From positions 309,942 through 373,941 of the forward strand of contig SZWC01000538.1 of the NCBI GenBank assembly GCA_023375785.1: a stretch of DNA of 64,000 nucleotides, in the 5' to 3' direction. A model generated the notes under the pieces. That model searched no databases. It saw nothing but the letters and a program-made list of their open reading frames with translations, and was not told the DNA's origin. Positions 37,201 to 49,300 of the stretch are shown here, piece after piece; position 1 is the first letter of the stretch; each line of letters opens with the position of its first letter. This DNA comes from Penium margaritaceum (taxonomy: Eukaryota; Streptophyta; Zygnematophyceae; Desmidiales; Peniaceae). The translations under genes and the position numbers were made by a program.

Positions 37201-39084
37201 GTGCAAAAGCTATTGCTTGGTGCAACTTATTTCCGCGTAGACGTCGCCACTGCTCAAGTCAACCTACGGATTGTGCTGATTCAAGAAATCTCATCCAAGA
37301 CAATTTTTTTGGTCACTCATTGGACATGACCTCTAGACCTCTATCCCACAAGTCCCCCACTTCTAGTCGTATTGGTTCTTGGATTCTCCATATCTGAAAT
37401 ATCCCACTGATGATTTTTCCTTCGAAGACCCCTGGTTTGGTCTGCAAACTCAGTTTGTGAACCATGCCAATGCTTAAAAAAGTGTGCAAAACTCCTCCAT
37501 TGAATAGTACTAGTACCGTTTTGTAACTCTTGGAACATAGGGGTTTCACTTTTAGCAGTATCACCAGTTGGTTGTCCTCGTATCCATCATCAAATCATGC
37601 GATCTCAGAAACCCTCTGTGGTGTCGTAAGCCGTTCAGATGGGCAATTGTTCACCGCAGATTGCTCCTTACGAAAAAGATTCACGCCATTCACTCCTAGC
37701 CCCTGTCGTTTCCCGACTCATTGCTCTGCAATTTCCCCCCATTTTCGATCTGCTACTTTCTTTGGCAATTGCGAGCCATGTGCCCAACTTTTCCGTAGTT
37801 GTAGTACGTGTATGTATCTCTCTGTTTGACGACGTCCACTTCCTTTGGAGTTGTTTAGTCCCTCGACTGACTTTTTTTGTTCCCACAATAACTATGGTTG
37901 GGAGGTCGCCAACCGTAGGATTCCTAGATTCAAGTGTTATATTGAGCGCTGTCGATCCTTGCCATTGATGCAATCATCTTTACTAAGTTGTTTTGGATGC
38001 CAAGAATGGAAATCACTTGCCGGACGTCTCATTTGAGCTCGTTGTTGTAGTGAAAAGAGAGCTCATCGGGGGCGATATCTGCAATTGTGATGATCTCGCA
38101 GAATCTTCGCGTGTACTGTGCCACGCTAGACTGTTCATGGAGACGCTGGAGCTTGTACCGAGCATCAAAGTTCTTGTTCATTCGTCCAAGTTGTGCGAGC
38201 TTTAGGTGCAAGAACTCGTTCCAGCCGGTTGGTGGCATCCGCGCATCTTGCCATTGTGGGTTGATCTGCTCCAAGGGTAGAACACCTATTGTTGGCCCTA
38301 TGAGACGGGCACCATTGGCCCTTGATGAGGCCCCGCCAGTCTCCAGCTACCGTTGGATGGCCTTTAGATCAGACCACCCACTTAGTGCCATTCCACGCAA
38401 AAGCGCGACCGTGATATCAATATTCTTTCAATCGTCGTTGACCCTAGGAGCGGTGAAGTACACCTCAAAACTCATCACCATATCCAAACCGTTGGTCCTT
38501 TGGAATTCCTACAATCAAACGGTTTGGGAGGGGCCGGACAGATTTTTGGTTCATTTGAGAGTTATGTGTTTCTCTAAATGAGCACCGCTTCTCGTGCACT
38601 TGCATTGCGAAGAGCCTCCATCGCAACGTTGAGCTGTTGGAGCAAATGGCTGTTGATCCCTTTGAGCACAGAGATACAATTTGCCAGTTCCTTGTTGATG
38701 CGCGCCTGTCGTCTGATGCCACATGTCGACCCTGCTGCAAGCGTTGAGGCTGTCAGCAGGGACGGCTGGTTTATCATCGTCGGATACGTGATCGGGTTGG
38801 TCATCGGAGCCGTCGCGATTGAACCAGCTGCCACATGGAGTGCCACACCAGCATTTGCCTCCGCTTCAGGGTTTGCATGCATGGACACGTTCTGATCCTC
38901 CATTGTCAAAATCGCACCAAAGACGTGCTGCTCATTGTCGGATGCGCTCACTCACTTCATGTCATACTCGCAAGTCTACAAAGTCTTGACATTCGAGATG
39001 CTTTGATGGCTTGTGTGAGGTAGTCCTCTGGATGGGTAAAGCAGTCAAATGCCTATCCATTATCTCAACGCTCTATTACCAAGT
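34273..39084 (-). pseudogene. gag-pol region of chromovirus E
   Basis: On the minus strand: gag about 38030-38950, with a C-terminal part including QYTRRFCEIITIADIAPDEL; a knuckle-like GKVGHMARNC near 37780; protease near 37320-37600 (LFNGGVLHTFLS, as in gypsy retropepsins); reverse transcriptase about 36280-36740; RNase H about 35840-36230 (TNASDQAIGTVLLQD, CTDHHTLKHL); integrase about 34920-35750, including the HHCC region (ECHDTGPGGHFGEDK, CKSCDTCQRQK) and core (MVVDRFSKTSHFLP, SDKDGRF); chromodomain about 34330-34480 (HGYD, EPYDNL). The chromodomain steers integration toward certain chromatin in the intact family. The copy is broken. Confidence 0.85.
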
Positions 39085-39619
39085 GTTATGCCGAACGCAA
39101 CGTTGATGGTGAACAGGTAGAAGTTGCGAGGCAAAATACGGTTGAGAATAAGGGAAACCTGAGAAATTCATACTTTGTGGTAAGTTTACTCTGATAAAGA
39201 TTGTCAAAACAATGAAATCCGTATATACAAGTGTCGAGTTACAAATGTAATGTAGTCGGGGTCATTGAGTTGATTGTCGAGCGGCACGTGAGTGATCGGA
39301 TCGAGAAGATTTGTGGAGGAGCCGTGGGGCTTCGAATATTGACAACGAAGATGCAGAATGCATGTCTACAAATCTTGATATATATGGATGCGTTGAGAAG
39401 TTGACCAAAAGGTCGTGACACTTCTGTTGTTGATACTTTAAAGTTGTCAAAGTTGTCACAAAGTGCAAGAAGGTTTGTTGCAGGGCGAAGGTAGTTGGTT
39501 GAATTGCCCTTGACCGTTGCGGTGAAAATTGAGGTCTCGACGCACGGTGGGCTATTTGTGTAATGCCACACATGCCCACTTGGAAAGCTTAGGGACTCGT
39601 GTACGTCCGGGATGTAACA
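39085..39619 (-). repeat. LTR shared by chromoviruses E and F
   Basis: 535 bp, TG...CA. On its low side is the E primer site (39071-39082); on its high side is the F polypurine tract (complement of CTTCTCCCCCTTTT, 39620-39633). One LTR thus ends one element body and starts the other. Confidence 0.88.
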
Positions 39620-42600
39620 CTTCTCCCCCTTTTAACACTTCATCCCGGCGTGCATGTAGATGTGGCCCAATAACGGTGGTAGTATTCGTCGACATCGCAG
39701 AGATTGTCGTAGGGTTCCTAGCTGTTTTGCACGTCATCATAGCCGTGCCATTTGATAAGATTTTCTGTCGTTTTTCCATGCCGTCGATGGCCAAGGATGT
39801 CCTTGATGACGTACTCAGTTTCTTCTTCCACTTGTACACGTGGAGGGGGAGGTACATCCCTACCAAAGAAGTTCTTTCATGGGTCTTTGTAGTGCTTCAC
39901 TCTACTGATATCAAACACCCGGTGAACTTGCACAGTGCCGGGGAATTTGAGTCCTGAAACCGTAGGGGTTTGCATGCGCTCCATCTGAAACGGGCCCAAC
40001 CATCGGGGTTCCTGCTCCAAAGAGTTGGCTTCACGAGTTTGATGTTTGCCAAACTGAAGAGAACATTGTTGCTGACGGCAAATACATCCTCATTGCGATG
40101 TTCGTCTACTGACCGTTTCATCGTCGTTTTTGTCTTCAAGAGTGCCTGCCGTAATTCATCCCACATGGTAGAGAAGTCGCGGCGTTGGACATCAACTGCA
40201 GACATGTTGCTTTGGTTCTGTGATCCGGCTGGTGTGGTTGGAAGTTTTCCATACACCACTTCAAACGGAGCTTTACCTGTTGCAGTGGAGATCACAAAAT
40301 TGTATGCGATTTTGGCGGTTGGGCGTTTTTGTACCCAATCCGTCGCGTGAGGTTTGGATAACATTCAGAGAAGTTGTTCGAGTGTCTGATTGGTTTGCTC
40401 GGTTTGGCCATCGGTTTGAGGGTAGAACGACGTTGAAAGCTTGATCCGACTGCCGTAGTGAGTCATCAGTTCATGCCAAAAACGACTGGTGAATCGAATG
40501 TCCCTGTCGCTTGTGGTGATTCTTGGTACGCCCTGTAGCCGTATGATCTTGTTTAAAAATAGACCCATTGTTCCTTTGGCGGTGACGGTGGTCGTCGTTC
40601 GAATGAACTAAGAAATTTTGGAAAACCTGTCGACCACCACCAGGATTGCGTCATATCCCTCGGGTGTGACTGGTAATCCAGTGACGAAGTCCATGGAGAT
40701 GTCAGTCCACGACTCCGTCAAAATGGGGAGTGGCTGCAGAAGTCCAGGCGGCCGTGTGCGACGGGATTTTTGTCATTGACACGTGTCGCAGGATTTGCGA
40801 TAGTTAGCCACATCAGTTTGCATCTTGTCCCACCAATAGTGCTTCGCCAGCTTCTTCAACGTCTTGTCTTCTTTGAAATGTCCACCTGGACCGGTGTCAT
40901 GGCATTCATCAAGCAACATGCGACGGGTTTCATCGTTTGGGTGAACGACCACATGGTGAGTGAATCATCGCCGCCAATAGGGTATGTTGTACCAGAACTT
41001 TCTCTTGTCATATCCTTCATGCAAGTCGTAGCCTCGTGTGAACAACTGCTCAATTCATGGATCTCACTACAGCTATAGTGTCGCTGCCTCAGCCATTAGA
41101 TCTGGTTGACGGCTAAGAGCGTCTACTAGATTGGTTTTTCTTGGCTGATACTTGATGTCGCAGTTGAACCTGGATTTGAGGAACTCCATCCAACGGGTTT
41201 GATGTCAACAGAAGTTCGACTGCCTCTTCAAATGTTTCAGTGCATGGTGGTCAGTGCATATGAATCCTCGGCAATGTTCAAGATAGCATCGCCACGTTTT
41301 GAATGCGTCTATGAACGCAAGCATCCCCTCCTTGTGTACGGCGTTGTTGAGTTTGGTTCCATGCAACTTATGCGACATGTATGCGACCGGTTACTCTTTG
41401 TTGCCGTCATCTTGTAGGAGGATCGCGCTGACGGCTTGATCAGAGGCATCCGTGGCCATGATGTAGCTCAAAATTGGATTACCTTATCATACGGCTGACA
41501 ACGAGGTCAAAGTGTACCGTAAAGTGGTGAATCTTTCTTGTTTGCTGTCTTCCCACTACCACTCATTTTCTTTTTGAGTGAGATCGAAGGGAAGCGCTGA
41601 CACTCGGATGTCATCCTGTACGAAGCACCGGTAGTAATTGTAGATTCCAAAGAAAACTTAAACGTCTCGGATGCTAGTTGGTGACGGCCAATCAGCGATT
41701 GTTGCCACTTTTTTCAGATCCATGGTGATTAATCCACTGTTGATGACGTGACCCAAAACCTCGATCGAGCAATGAGCTAAGTCACAATTTGAGAGTTTTC
41801 CCCAAAAAAATGTACTTGTAGAACTTTGAGAACTTTTTTAGGTGTCCATTGTGCTCCTCCAAGGTGCGGCTGTACACCAGGATGTCATCAAGATGTACCA
41901 TGACTACATCATCAAGGTACGGGAGGAAAATGCCGTTCATTTTGGCCATGAACATCGTCAGGGCATTCGAAAGTCCAAACGAAATGACTGTGAACTCAAA
42001 ATGTCTGTAGCGTGTTTGAAACGATGTCTTCTCGGTGTCGGCATCTACGACATGGATCATGTGATAACCACTCCGAAGATTGATTGTGGTGAAAATTCGG
42101 GCTCCTCGGAGCTGGTCGAAAGCTTGTTGCCTCAAGGAATAGGGTAGCAATTCTTCATGGTAGCGTTGTTCAACGCCCAGTCATCCACACACATTTGCAT
42201 TCTGCTAGTTTTCCTTTTCACAAAAAATATTGGAACGGCGTATGGTGACATGGATGGACGGATGAATCATTGACCGAGCATCAGTTGAGCTACTCCTTGA
42301 ACTCGGTCAACTTGTGATTGCTCATTTGATAGGTCCCTCAAACTGCGGGTTGGCTTTCCGGTTTCAGATTGATGCGATGGTCGATGTCGCACTGATGTGG
42401 TAGGGTTTTCGGGAGTTTGTCGGGGAAGAAGTGTGCAAACTCTTGAATGAGAGGTGCGAACTCTTCCACGACCATCGAGAACTTTGTTGATGCCAATGAA
42501 TCAAACGAGGCTTATGAGGCTGATGAGTCAGCTGCCACCACTTTAGCCTCTTCCATTGGCTTGAGATGTACGAGCCACGCATGAGCTCCTCGTTGCATGC

Positions 42601-43079
42601 AATGGTTGGCCATGCCAAGCGGTATCAGCTGTGCATGTTGTCGTTTTTTGGCTACCGTGGCTTCCTCTGCTGCTTTCACCTCTTCTGCTTCTGATGTCTT
42701 CTTTCGTCCCACACGCGGAAGTTGTTTCTTGGCACAATTGATTTCAACGCAGATGTCACCACTGTTCTAGTCAATCTGCAGATCGTGCTAGTTCAAGAAA
42801 TCTCATCCGAGAATAATTTTGCAGTCACTCATTGGACATGACCTCTAGACTGTTACATCCCGGAAGTCCCCCACTTGTAGTCATAGTGGTTTTTGGAGTC
42901 TCCGTATTTCTAATCTCCCATTGACGGTTTTTCCTTCAAACACCCTTGGTTTGATCTACAAACTCAGTTTTCCAGCCATTTCATTGCTTCCAAAACCATG
43001 AGAAGCTCCTCCATCCAATAGTGCCAGTACCATTGTACGAATCTTGTAACCTAGTGGTTGCACTTTTAGCAACATCTAC
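39620..43079 (-). mobile_element. Ty3-gypsy chromovirus F (minus strand), partial
   Basis: F belongs to the same family as E, sharing the LTR at 39085-39619. On the minus strand: chromodomain about 39690-39830 (HGYDD, NSWEPYDNL); integrase about 39900-41060, with ITTSDRDIRFTSRFWHEL near 40450-40510; RNase H about 41100-41620; reverse transcriptase about 41640-42250, with FDQLRGARIFTTINLRSGYH and LDDILVYSRTLEEH; and protease-side sequence up to about 43079. There its homology to E stops and the C-type repeat G begins. Gag and the 5' LTR are not present in this window. It is a broken fossil. Confidence 0.82.
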
Positions 43080-44580
43080 TGAAACATTTCCCCTCCGCAT
43101 GCCCTTTTGCGGTGCCGGGAGGCGCCGACGAGCTGCGAGAAAGAAGAAAATCCTTGCAGTTGGGATCTAGCGGCTCGAGGATTTCTCACATAATTAAAGG
43201 GATGATTGCCCCTGAAATTTGACAAGCTATTGAATCAGGTGGAAGTTGTTTCACTGAAATCAGACAAGTAACAACAAAGATAGAAGCTTCTAAAGTTGGG
43301 GTGTGCGTGGCGGCTTTGGGAGCCCGCCGCGAGTCAACTTACGGTGAGTAATTGACCGGACCAAGTAACAAATGTCCATCTGGAGATTTTGCTCCGGTAT
43401 GATTGCCGAGGTGTCTGGTGGATAATCCACCGGATCCTGTAGTGCAGGTTGTTAGTGAGAGACTTGGCCAAAATCCAGGCTCGGCGTCTGAAGCTCAGTA
43501 GTACGTTTTGTTACTCGGGGACTTAATCAGAATTTAGCATGCAGGTCCGCGGACAGGTTTCAAACCTCGTTACACCCCATCACTAAACTCGACCCAAAAG
43601 TGGGGGAGGGGCGTCAAAACAGTACAGGAATCCCTACATCATGTGCAATGGGATCTGAGCCTTGGAAAAGAAGCTTCGCACGTGAAGGAAGGCGCTATGG
43701 CGTGTGCGCGCCATGGAGGCATGAGGCGTTTCTGTGGTGGGTGAGACCTGCGCTTGATCAAGTGTAACTTGGGCTACGCTTGGCCGAATTGCACACGGTT
43801 TTATGTGTTAGAGAAATCGCGACATGCCCTGTAAATGCTCTAATCATGTCCATGTACAAAGTATAACGCAAAATGCCGTTATTCCCTTTGCAAACTGACT
43901 GTCTCTAAATTCCTACTCACATAGCGTGAGGCGATCAAAAAGCTCACGCTCAGTCTCAGATTAGCCCAAAACAAAAGACGTGAACCACTAGAGAAGATCA
44001 CACCAGCGTTTGAACCGCATCGCACAAACTTCTTGACAAAGGTTTATGGGCCCACAAGTCTAACCGTCTCAAACGCTCACGTCTTCCGCATCGCACAAAA
44101 TTGTCATCTCGGACGTCGCCGTGAAATTCTGAGAACCTGTCGGTGTAGAAGCTGGAAAAATGGTCGGGAAGGAGATGTAGCCCATTCACAAGCATGTGTG
44201 CGGCCAAGGTATTGGACTATGGAGGTGGCAGTTTGAGCTGCACCTTGCACATGAACAGGTGGTGGACGTAATGTTGGGAAAGGAGGTGCTCATAGAGGCG
44301 ACTACTACAAATGCTAAGAAGCAAGCCTTCAAAAGGAAGATTACGGTGGCGCTCATGCTCGTGGTATCCGGGACAGCTGGTCGCAGTGGGGCTAGTTCCA
44401 AGGCTATAAGTTGGCAGCCGCAGCTTGGCAAAAACTCTTCACCCTCCACCAATCCAAGTCGCTCATGAAACAAATCTTTGCGATGACGCGGCTACTCACA
44501 CTGGGGATCGAGGAGGGAGATGATGTCATCTCCACCATGCAGCACATCGAGTTGATGCACCCTACCGGCGATGGTGCTTC
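43080..44580 (+). mobile_element. Ty1-copia fragment G, same lineage as C (LTR/leader and gag)
   Basis: 43080-44230 is collinear with 20205-21340. Gag of the UBN2 type follows, with AAAWQKLFTLHQSKSLMKQIFAMTRLL near 44415-44500, matching C gag around 21560-21620. At about 44580-44590 the sequence changes abruptly to chromovirus integrase (element I). It is a partial fossil with several breaks. Confidence 0.75.
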
Positions 44581-44850
44581 ACTTACCAAGTTGTTGTTCC
44601 TTAGAATGACGAACTTCACCATATGCTGCTCAAAGAGTGCCACAACATAAAACCAGGTGGATATTTTGGAGAGGATAAGACTCTGAAGAAGCTAGCAACA
44701 AACTATTGGTGTGACAAGATGCAATCTGACATGGCCAAACTCTACAAAACCTGTGACACATGTTAGTGACAAAAATCTTGTCACACGAGGCCACCCGGAC
44801 TTCTGCAAGCGCTACCTATTCCAACGGAACCATGGGCTGATGTCTCCATG

Positions 44851-45487
44851 TGTTGTGATTTGTGATGTCGACATGTACAGTTTATTGTGACCACTCGGCC
44901 ATGTCCATGCCTTTGCAGATCCCTGATACAGACCCAGGTGGTACTAGTGCATTGTCAGGTGGTGGACTACCAGCTTGGAGCTGACTGACAACCATCCCAA
45001 AGCTTGGGATATTGCCTGGGACCTCTTGCAGTTTTTCTCCAGCACGTAGGAGTTTATCGATAGACTAGCCGTAGACCTGATTTGCATGTTTTTGCATTGT
45101 GTGTCCACCGATTGATGCCAGATGCATGCATGCAACCAGTCATAGTGTCCGGCTTGTGATTTTACATGTCTGGGTTCAGATGACGTAGCGTTCTGACATG
45201 TGTGCGCTGAGTTACAGCCAAAATAGTGGTTTGGGTCGGTTTTAGGACAAACCTTGTGCTGCCATGTGCGACACCCGCCGTGCGCCACGGCAGGAACTTA
45301 TGCCATGGACCTCCCATTTTTCATCTCTCTTTGAAAATTCCAGTGAAGCATTCTGACACTTTGCCTCGAGTCTCCTAGCCAGACCCTTGTCGTTGTGTGT
45401 ACGACTTGTGATTGTCGTCACCGTCTGACCGGGCACTGACGCCTAGTCAACGCCTGTGTCGCTAGGAAGCTTCTACGCATCTTCTCA
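44851..45487 (+). repeat. 5' LTR of copia element H
   Basis: 637 bp, starts TGTTGTGATTTGTGATG and ends CATCTTCTCA, directly before the primer-binding site. Confidence 0.92.
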
Positions 45488-45499
45488 TGGTATGAAAGC

Positions 45500-46320
45500 G
45501 GTGAGACAGCTCTCGCTGAGCTGCGCAACAGAGACGCAACAGAGCAATAGCAGTGAGCGTGACCGCTGTAGCCGATCCACACGGACTAGTTGACGACACA
45601 CGACTGCCGACGACGTCAACCACCTTCAGCACGTGGGAGTGCATTAGCACTAGCTGCTAGCAGCAGCAAGCAACAGCTGAAGTAGGCGGCACCGGCTAGC
45701 AGCTGCTGGCATTTTTGCTAGCAACGGCAGTGGGAGGTCGCAGTTGCAGCAGGCAACGGCAGGCAGCAGCAGCAGTAGTAGCACGCAGTAAGAGCACCAC
45801 TATGCAGCGACGGTAGTGGCGGTGGCGGGCACCAGCAACTGCAAGCAGCAGCAGACAGAGTGACAGCATTGAGCAGCAACACCAGTAGCGAACAGTAGCG
45901 GCAGCAGTGCAGCAATGGCAATGCACAGCTAGAGTAGCCCGCAACAGCGCCCCGGCTCAGCAGTAGTAGGCAGTTGCTGCCACAGCTATGGTAGAAACTA
46001 CGAGGCTGTTATTGCAAGCACAGACGTAGCAGCGGCAGCAGCCGAGCAAAAGCTGCTGCAGAGCTTCAACATAGCTTCCGCGGAGCAAGCGCCCAATTGC
46101 CGCAAGGGTTGTCAACCAAAAAAAACTATGCTGATGTCAGCAATTTCCTTTCTAACATCATCAAGTCCGTGCTGACATCAGCAAATCCCTGTTAACGTCA
46201 GCAGCAGCCTTGGTCAAATTCTGGGGTCAAAATGTTAAAAAATACCAACGTTCCAACTCTTTAAGAACCGCTGACGGTCCTAAAATCCGACAAGTTTGAT
46301 GTCCCTCTCCATAGTGAGCG
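45500..46320 (+). repeat. GCA/CAG-rich leader of element H
   Basis: Between the primer site and the gag start lies about 800 bp rich in GCA, CAG and GTAG triplets. Equivalent leaders occur in J (60812-61622) and, on the minus strand, in L (58740-59364). Frames here give Leu/Cys/Ala strings and are not genes. Confidence 0.75.
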
Positions 46321-46325
46321 TTGAC

Positions 46326-49300
46326 ATGGCTCCAACCCGTAACAAGGGCAAAGGACCGGCAGAGCCCTCCTCCTTGTCCTCAGGGGTCATGAGCCCATGC
46401 TTGCAGGCCATTGCGGATCTGCAGACTCTACAGGATGAGACACGTCATCAGTAGCAACAGCAAAATGACGCCATCCGTGCGTTCACTGATCTTATTCCTA
46501 ATCAGTCCACGGCCCCAAAGCAGACATCCGGGAGAGTCGGCGGTGCCATACCTTCTGCACAGCAGTCAACATTTACACCAAGGAGAGCAGCAGGACATGA
46601 CCCGCCACTTTTCGATCCTTTGGATGAGGACACCCATGAGAGGGAGGTTTGCATGCCTTAGGAGCGTCTCCGCTAGCTTCAAACGCATTCCGGTTCTCTG
46701 TTCCCGAACATCGACCCTCCCCTGATCCCTACCTCGGCGACTTTCCTGGCCCCGGAGTCTTTCCCATCCCTCTTTCCTCCCAACCTGTGGTTGCTCTCCC
46801 CACAGAACGACAACCCAAGGACTTCGAGACACCACCCCCCCGCTATGTCAATGAGGACAGCTTTGAATGCTCGGAGACTCTCTTCTAGGTTTGGACCACT
46901 TCAGATGGGGTACGACCCTTCTTTCACAGTCTGTACTAGGTTACAAACCGCGCTCAAGTACTTATAGTGGCTCGGGCAATGCGCGGACTCCTTTATGCCA
47001 TGCCGCGCGAGACTGTCGTGGAATTTCGCCCTTTCCTTGGAGAGGCCGGCATGGGCATGAGTGTTGATCCACATTGGGGCCGGGACCTGGTAGTGTCTCT
47101 GCTTGGTGTAGAGACGCACGCCATCCGTGCGACTCACATTCGTGTTTTCCACTCCATTCGTTAGGGACCTGCTGAGTCCATAGCTGATTACTGGCGACGT
47201 GCAATGTGCATCTAGATGCGCCTTGGGACTTCAAGAGGTACATAGCTCTGGGCGCTTGGCACGCTCATGATCGGAGTCCGTCTTGAGCATGCAGACATCT
47301 TCTCGGGGTATAGCAATGCCGTGCATGAGCCCTTCTCCACCTCCCTTCACCTTCTTCCTTGGGCACATCAGCTCTTCCTCCAGTTGACTTTCGCCCCCGA
47401 GGAAGCCATGGCCCATCAGGATGGTTCCCTTGCTACAGTGGCCATCGCGTCGCCGCTGACGCCCCTCTTGCAAAACCATTTCTCCATCCTCTCGCACACT
47501 CTCCTCTTCCCCTTGCACCCTGGCTACCCCGACTCAGATGCAGGGTGTGGCAGCCATGGCATAGGGGAATAAGGGTAAGAAGAAGCGTGGTTTGGGCCAG
47601 CAGCAGTCATCAGGTTGTAGTAGTGGACGTACAGTCCATTGCTACAACTGTGGAGGTGCTCATCGCTACACTGAGTGCCTGCATCTACTTGCCTGGATGC
47701 GGATCACCCGCGGTCTTCAGGCTACACACGCGCAACAGGTTAAGTCGATTAGCATAGCCTTTTGTTACACGGTGACCACCACTAGATCAGTTCTCGTTTC
47801 CTCACCAGCGAGTAGTGGTGACCCGGACCAGCGTGACCGCACCATCGCCGAGCTCTGTCACCTTCTGGCACTTTACTTTCATGGAGGTGCGAGTGTGCTA
47901 TCATAGCCGAGTGGTTGACAGACTATTTGTTTGTCTGTTCTCGTCGCTCGTGATGACTTGTGTGGGGGGGGCACAACTGGCATGGGATGACGATGGGACT
48001 GACAATATTGATTGGATTAATGAGTCCCACCTCTGTGCCCTTCGTCGTTCCTTCTCACCTACTGCACAGCACCCGTCTGAGGCCAACTGTTCCATTGCCT
48101 GTTGTGCAGTGACGTCCTCCAGGCGTGATCCCGGTGGCACTTGGATCATCGATTCTGGAACCACTCATTACATAACCTATCGTCGTAGTGACTTTGTTGT
48201 TCTCGGTCTCGTAGCGTCTGATTGTTCCGTTCGCACAAGCTCTCTTCAGTACTTGCCGGTCCAGTGTGTTGGGGTTGTGAGCTTCGATTGTACGTCTGGC
48301 CCCCTGTATCTTTTCGAGGTGATTTTTGTGCCTAAGCTTGAGCTTAGATTGCTTTCTTCACATGATTGCACACTGATGGGACTCTTTGAGGAGTACACTA
48401 TAGACTCCGCGAATGTCATTGCTATTGATACTCGTACCGTTGTTCTTTGTGCCTCTGTTGTCGATGATGTGTATCGTGTCTCTCACATTTCTTCTCCTTC
48501 TTGATCCCCCTCATCTTTGGCTCATGATTTTGTCACTTGCGTTCTGCCTGCTCAGCACCATCAATTGTTGCATCGTCGCTTGTATCATGTGGGCTCCAAC
48601 ACTGTCTTGAAGCTCATTCGGATACAGCCTGCACTCGGTCTTGACGTGGCTTCTTTCGAGAAGCCACCCAAGACCGACTATCTCTTGTGCGCTCAGGTCA
48701 AGATGCATCATTGCACGTACCCTGACTCCCGTTCTTGCGCACTTTATCCTCTTGAGTTAGTCCATCCGCACCTTCTTGGTCCTCTTCCTCTCTAGTCTCT
48801 TTCCAATCGGGGCCGATACGTCCTGACCCTGACTGATGACTTCACCCAGATGCGGTGGGTCTACAGCCTGTGCCAAAAGAGTGACGCCACTCTTGTAGTT
48901 CGCCTCCAGGTAGTGATGGTTGAGCGTAAGTCCCGCCACAGACTGCATACCTTCAGCTTGGATCGCAGCGGCGAGTTTCTTGGCGAGATGGAAAGTTTCT
49001 TCACTGAGCACGGGGTTTTTCACCAGGTCTCCGCTCCTGCTACTCCTCAACAGAATGGTGTATTTGAGCGTTGGAACCACACCATGGAGGATGCGGTTCG
49101 TGTTATGCAGTCCGAGTGCAGTCTCCCGGAGTCCTTCGCCTTTGAAGGATTCGCCTACATGACGTGGGTCTGGAACCGCCTCCCGCATGGTTCCCTTCCT
49201 GACCACGTCACACCGTACGAGCTCTGGTTAAGCCACCATGCTGACCTGCGTCTCGCTCGTGTTTGGGGATCCTTGGCTTTTGTGTGGTACACCAAGGACC

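Larger units (their letters stand above)
33725..39619 (-). mobile_element. Ty3-gypsy chromovirus E (minus strand), 5.9 kb
   Basis: LTRs lie at 39085-39619 (5') and 33725-34272 (3'). The primer site (complement of GCTCTATTACCA, 39071-39082) sits two bases inside the 5' LTR, and a polypurine tract (complement of ATTTCCCCCCGTTTTAG) abuts the 3' LTR at 34273. The order on the minus strand is gag (38030-38950), knuckle (about 37770-37830), protease, reverse transcriptase, RNase H, integrase and chromodomain, the chromovirus arrangement. The 5' LTR also serves as the 3' LTR of the adjoining element F. LTR divergence is large, perhaps a quarter of positions by eye, so it is among the oldest elements here. 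It is a fossil with multiple breaks, though the integrase region is still long. Confidence 0.88.

Noticed and set aside
45660-46000. Minus-strand open frames of Cys/Leu/Ala strings
   Set aside because: Composition artefact of the triplet-rich leader of element H.
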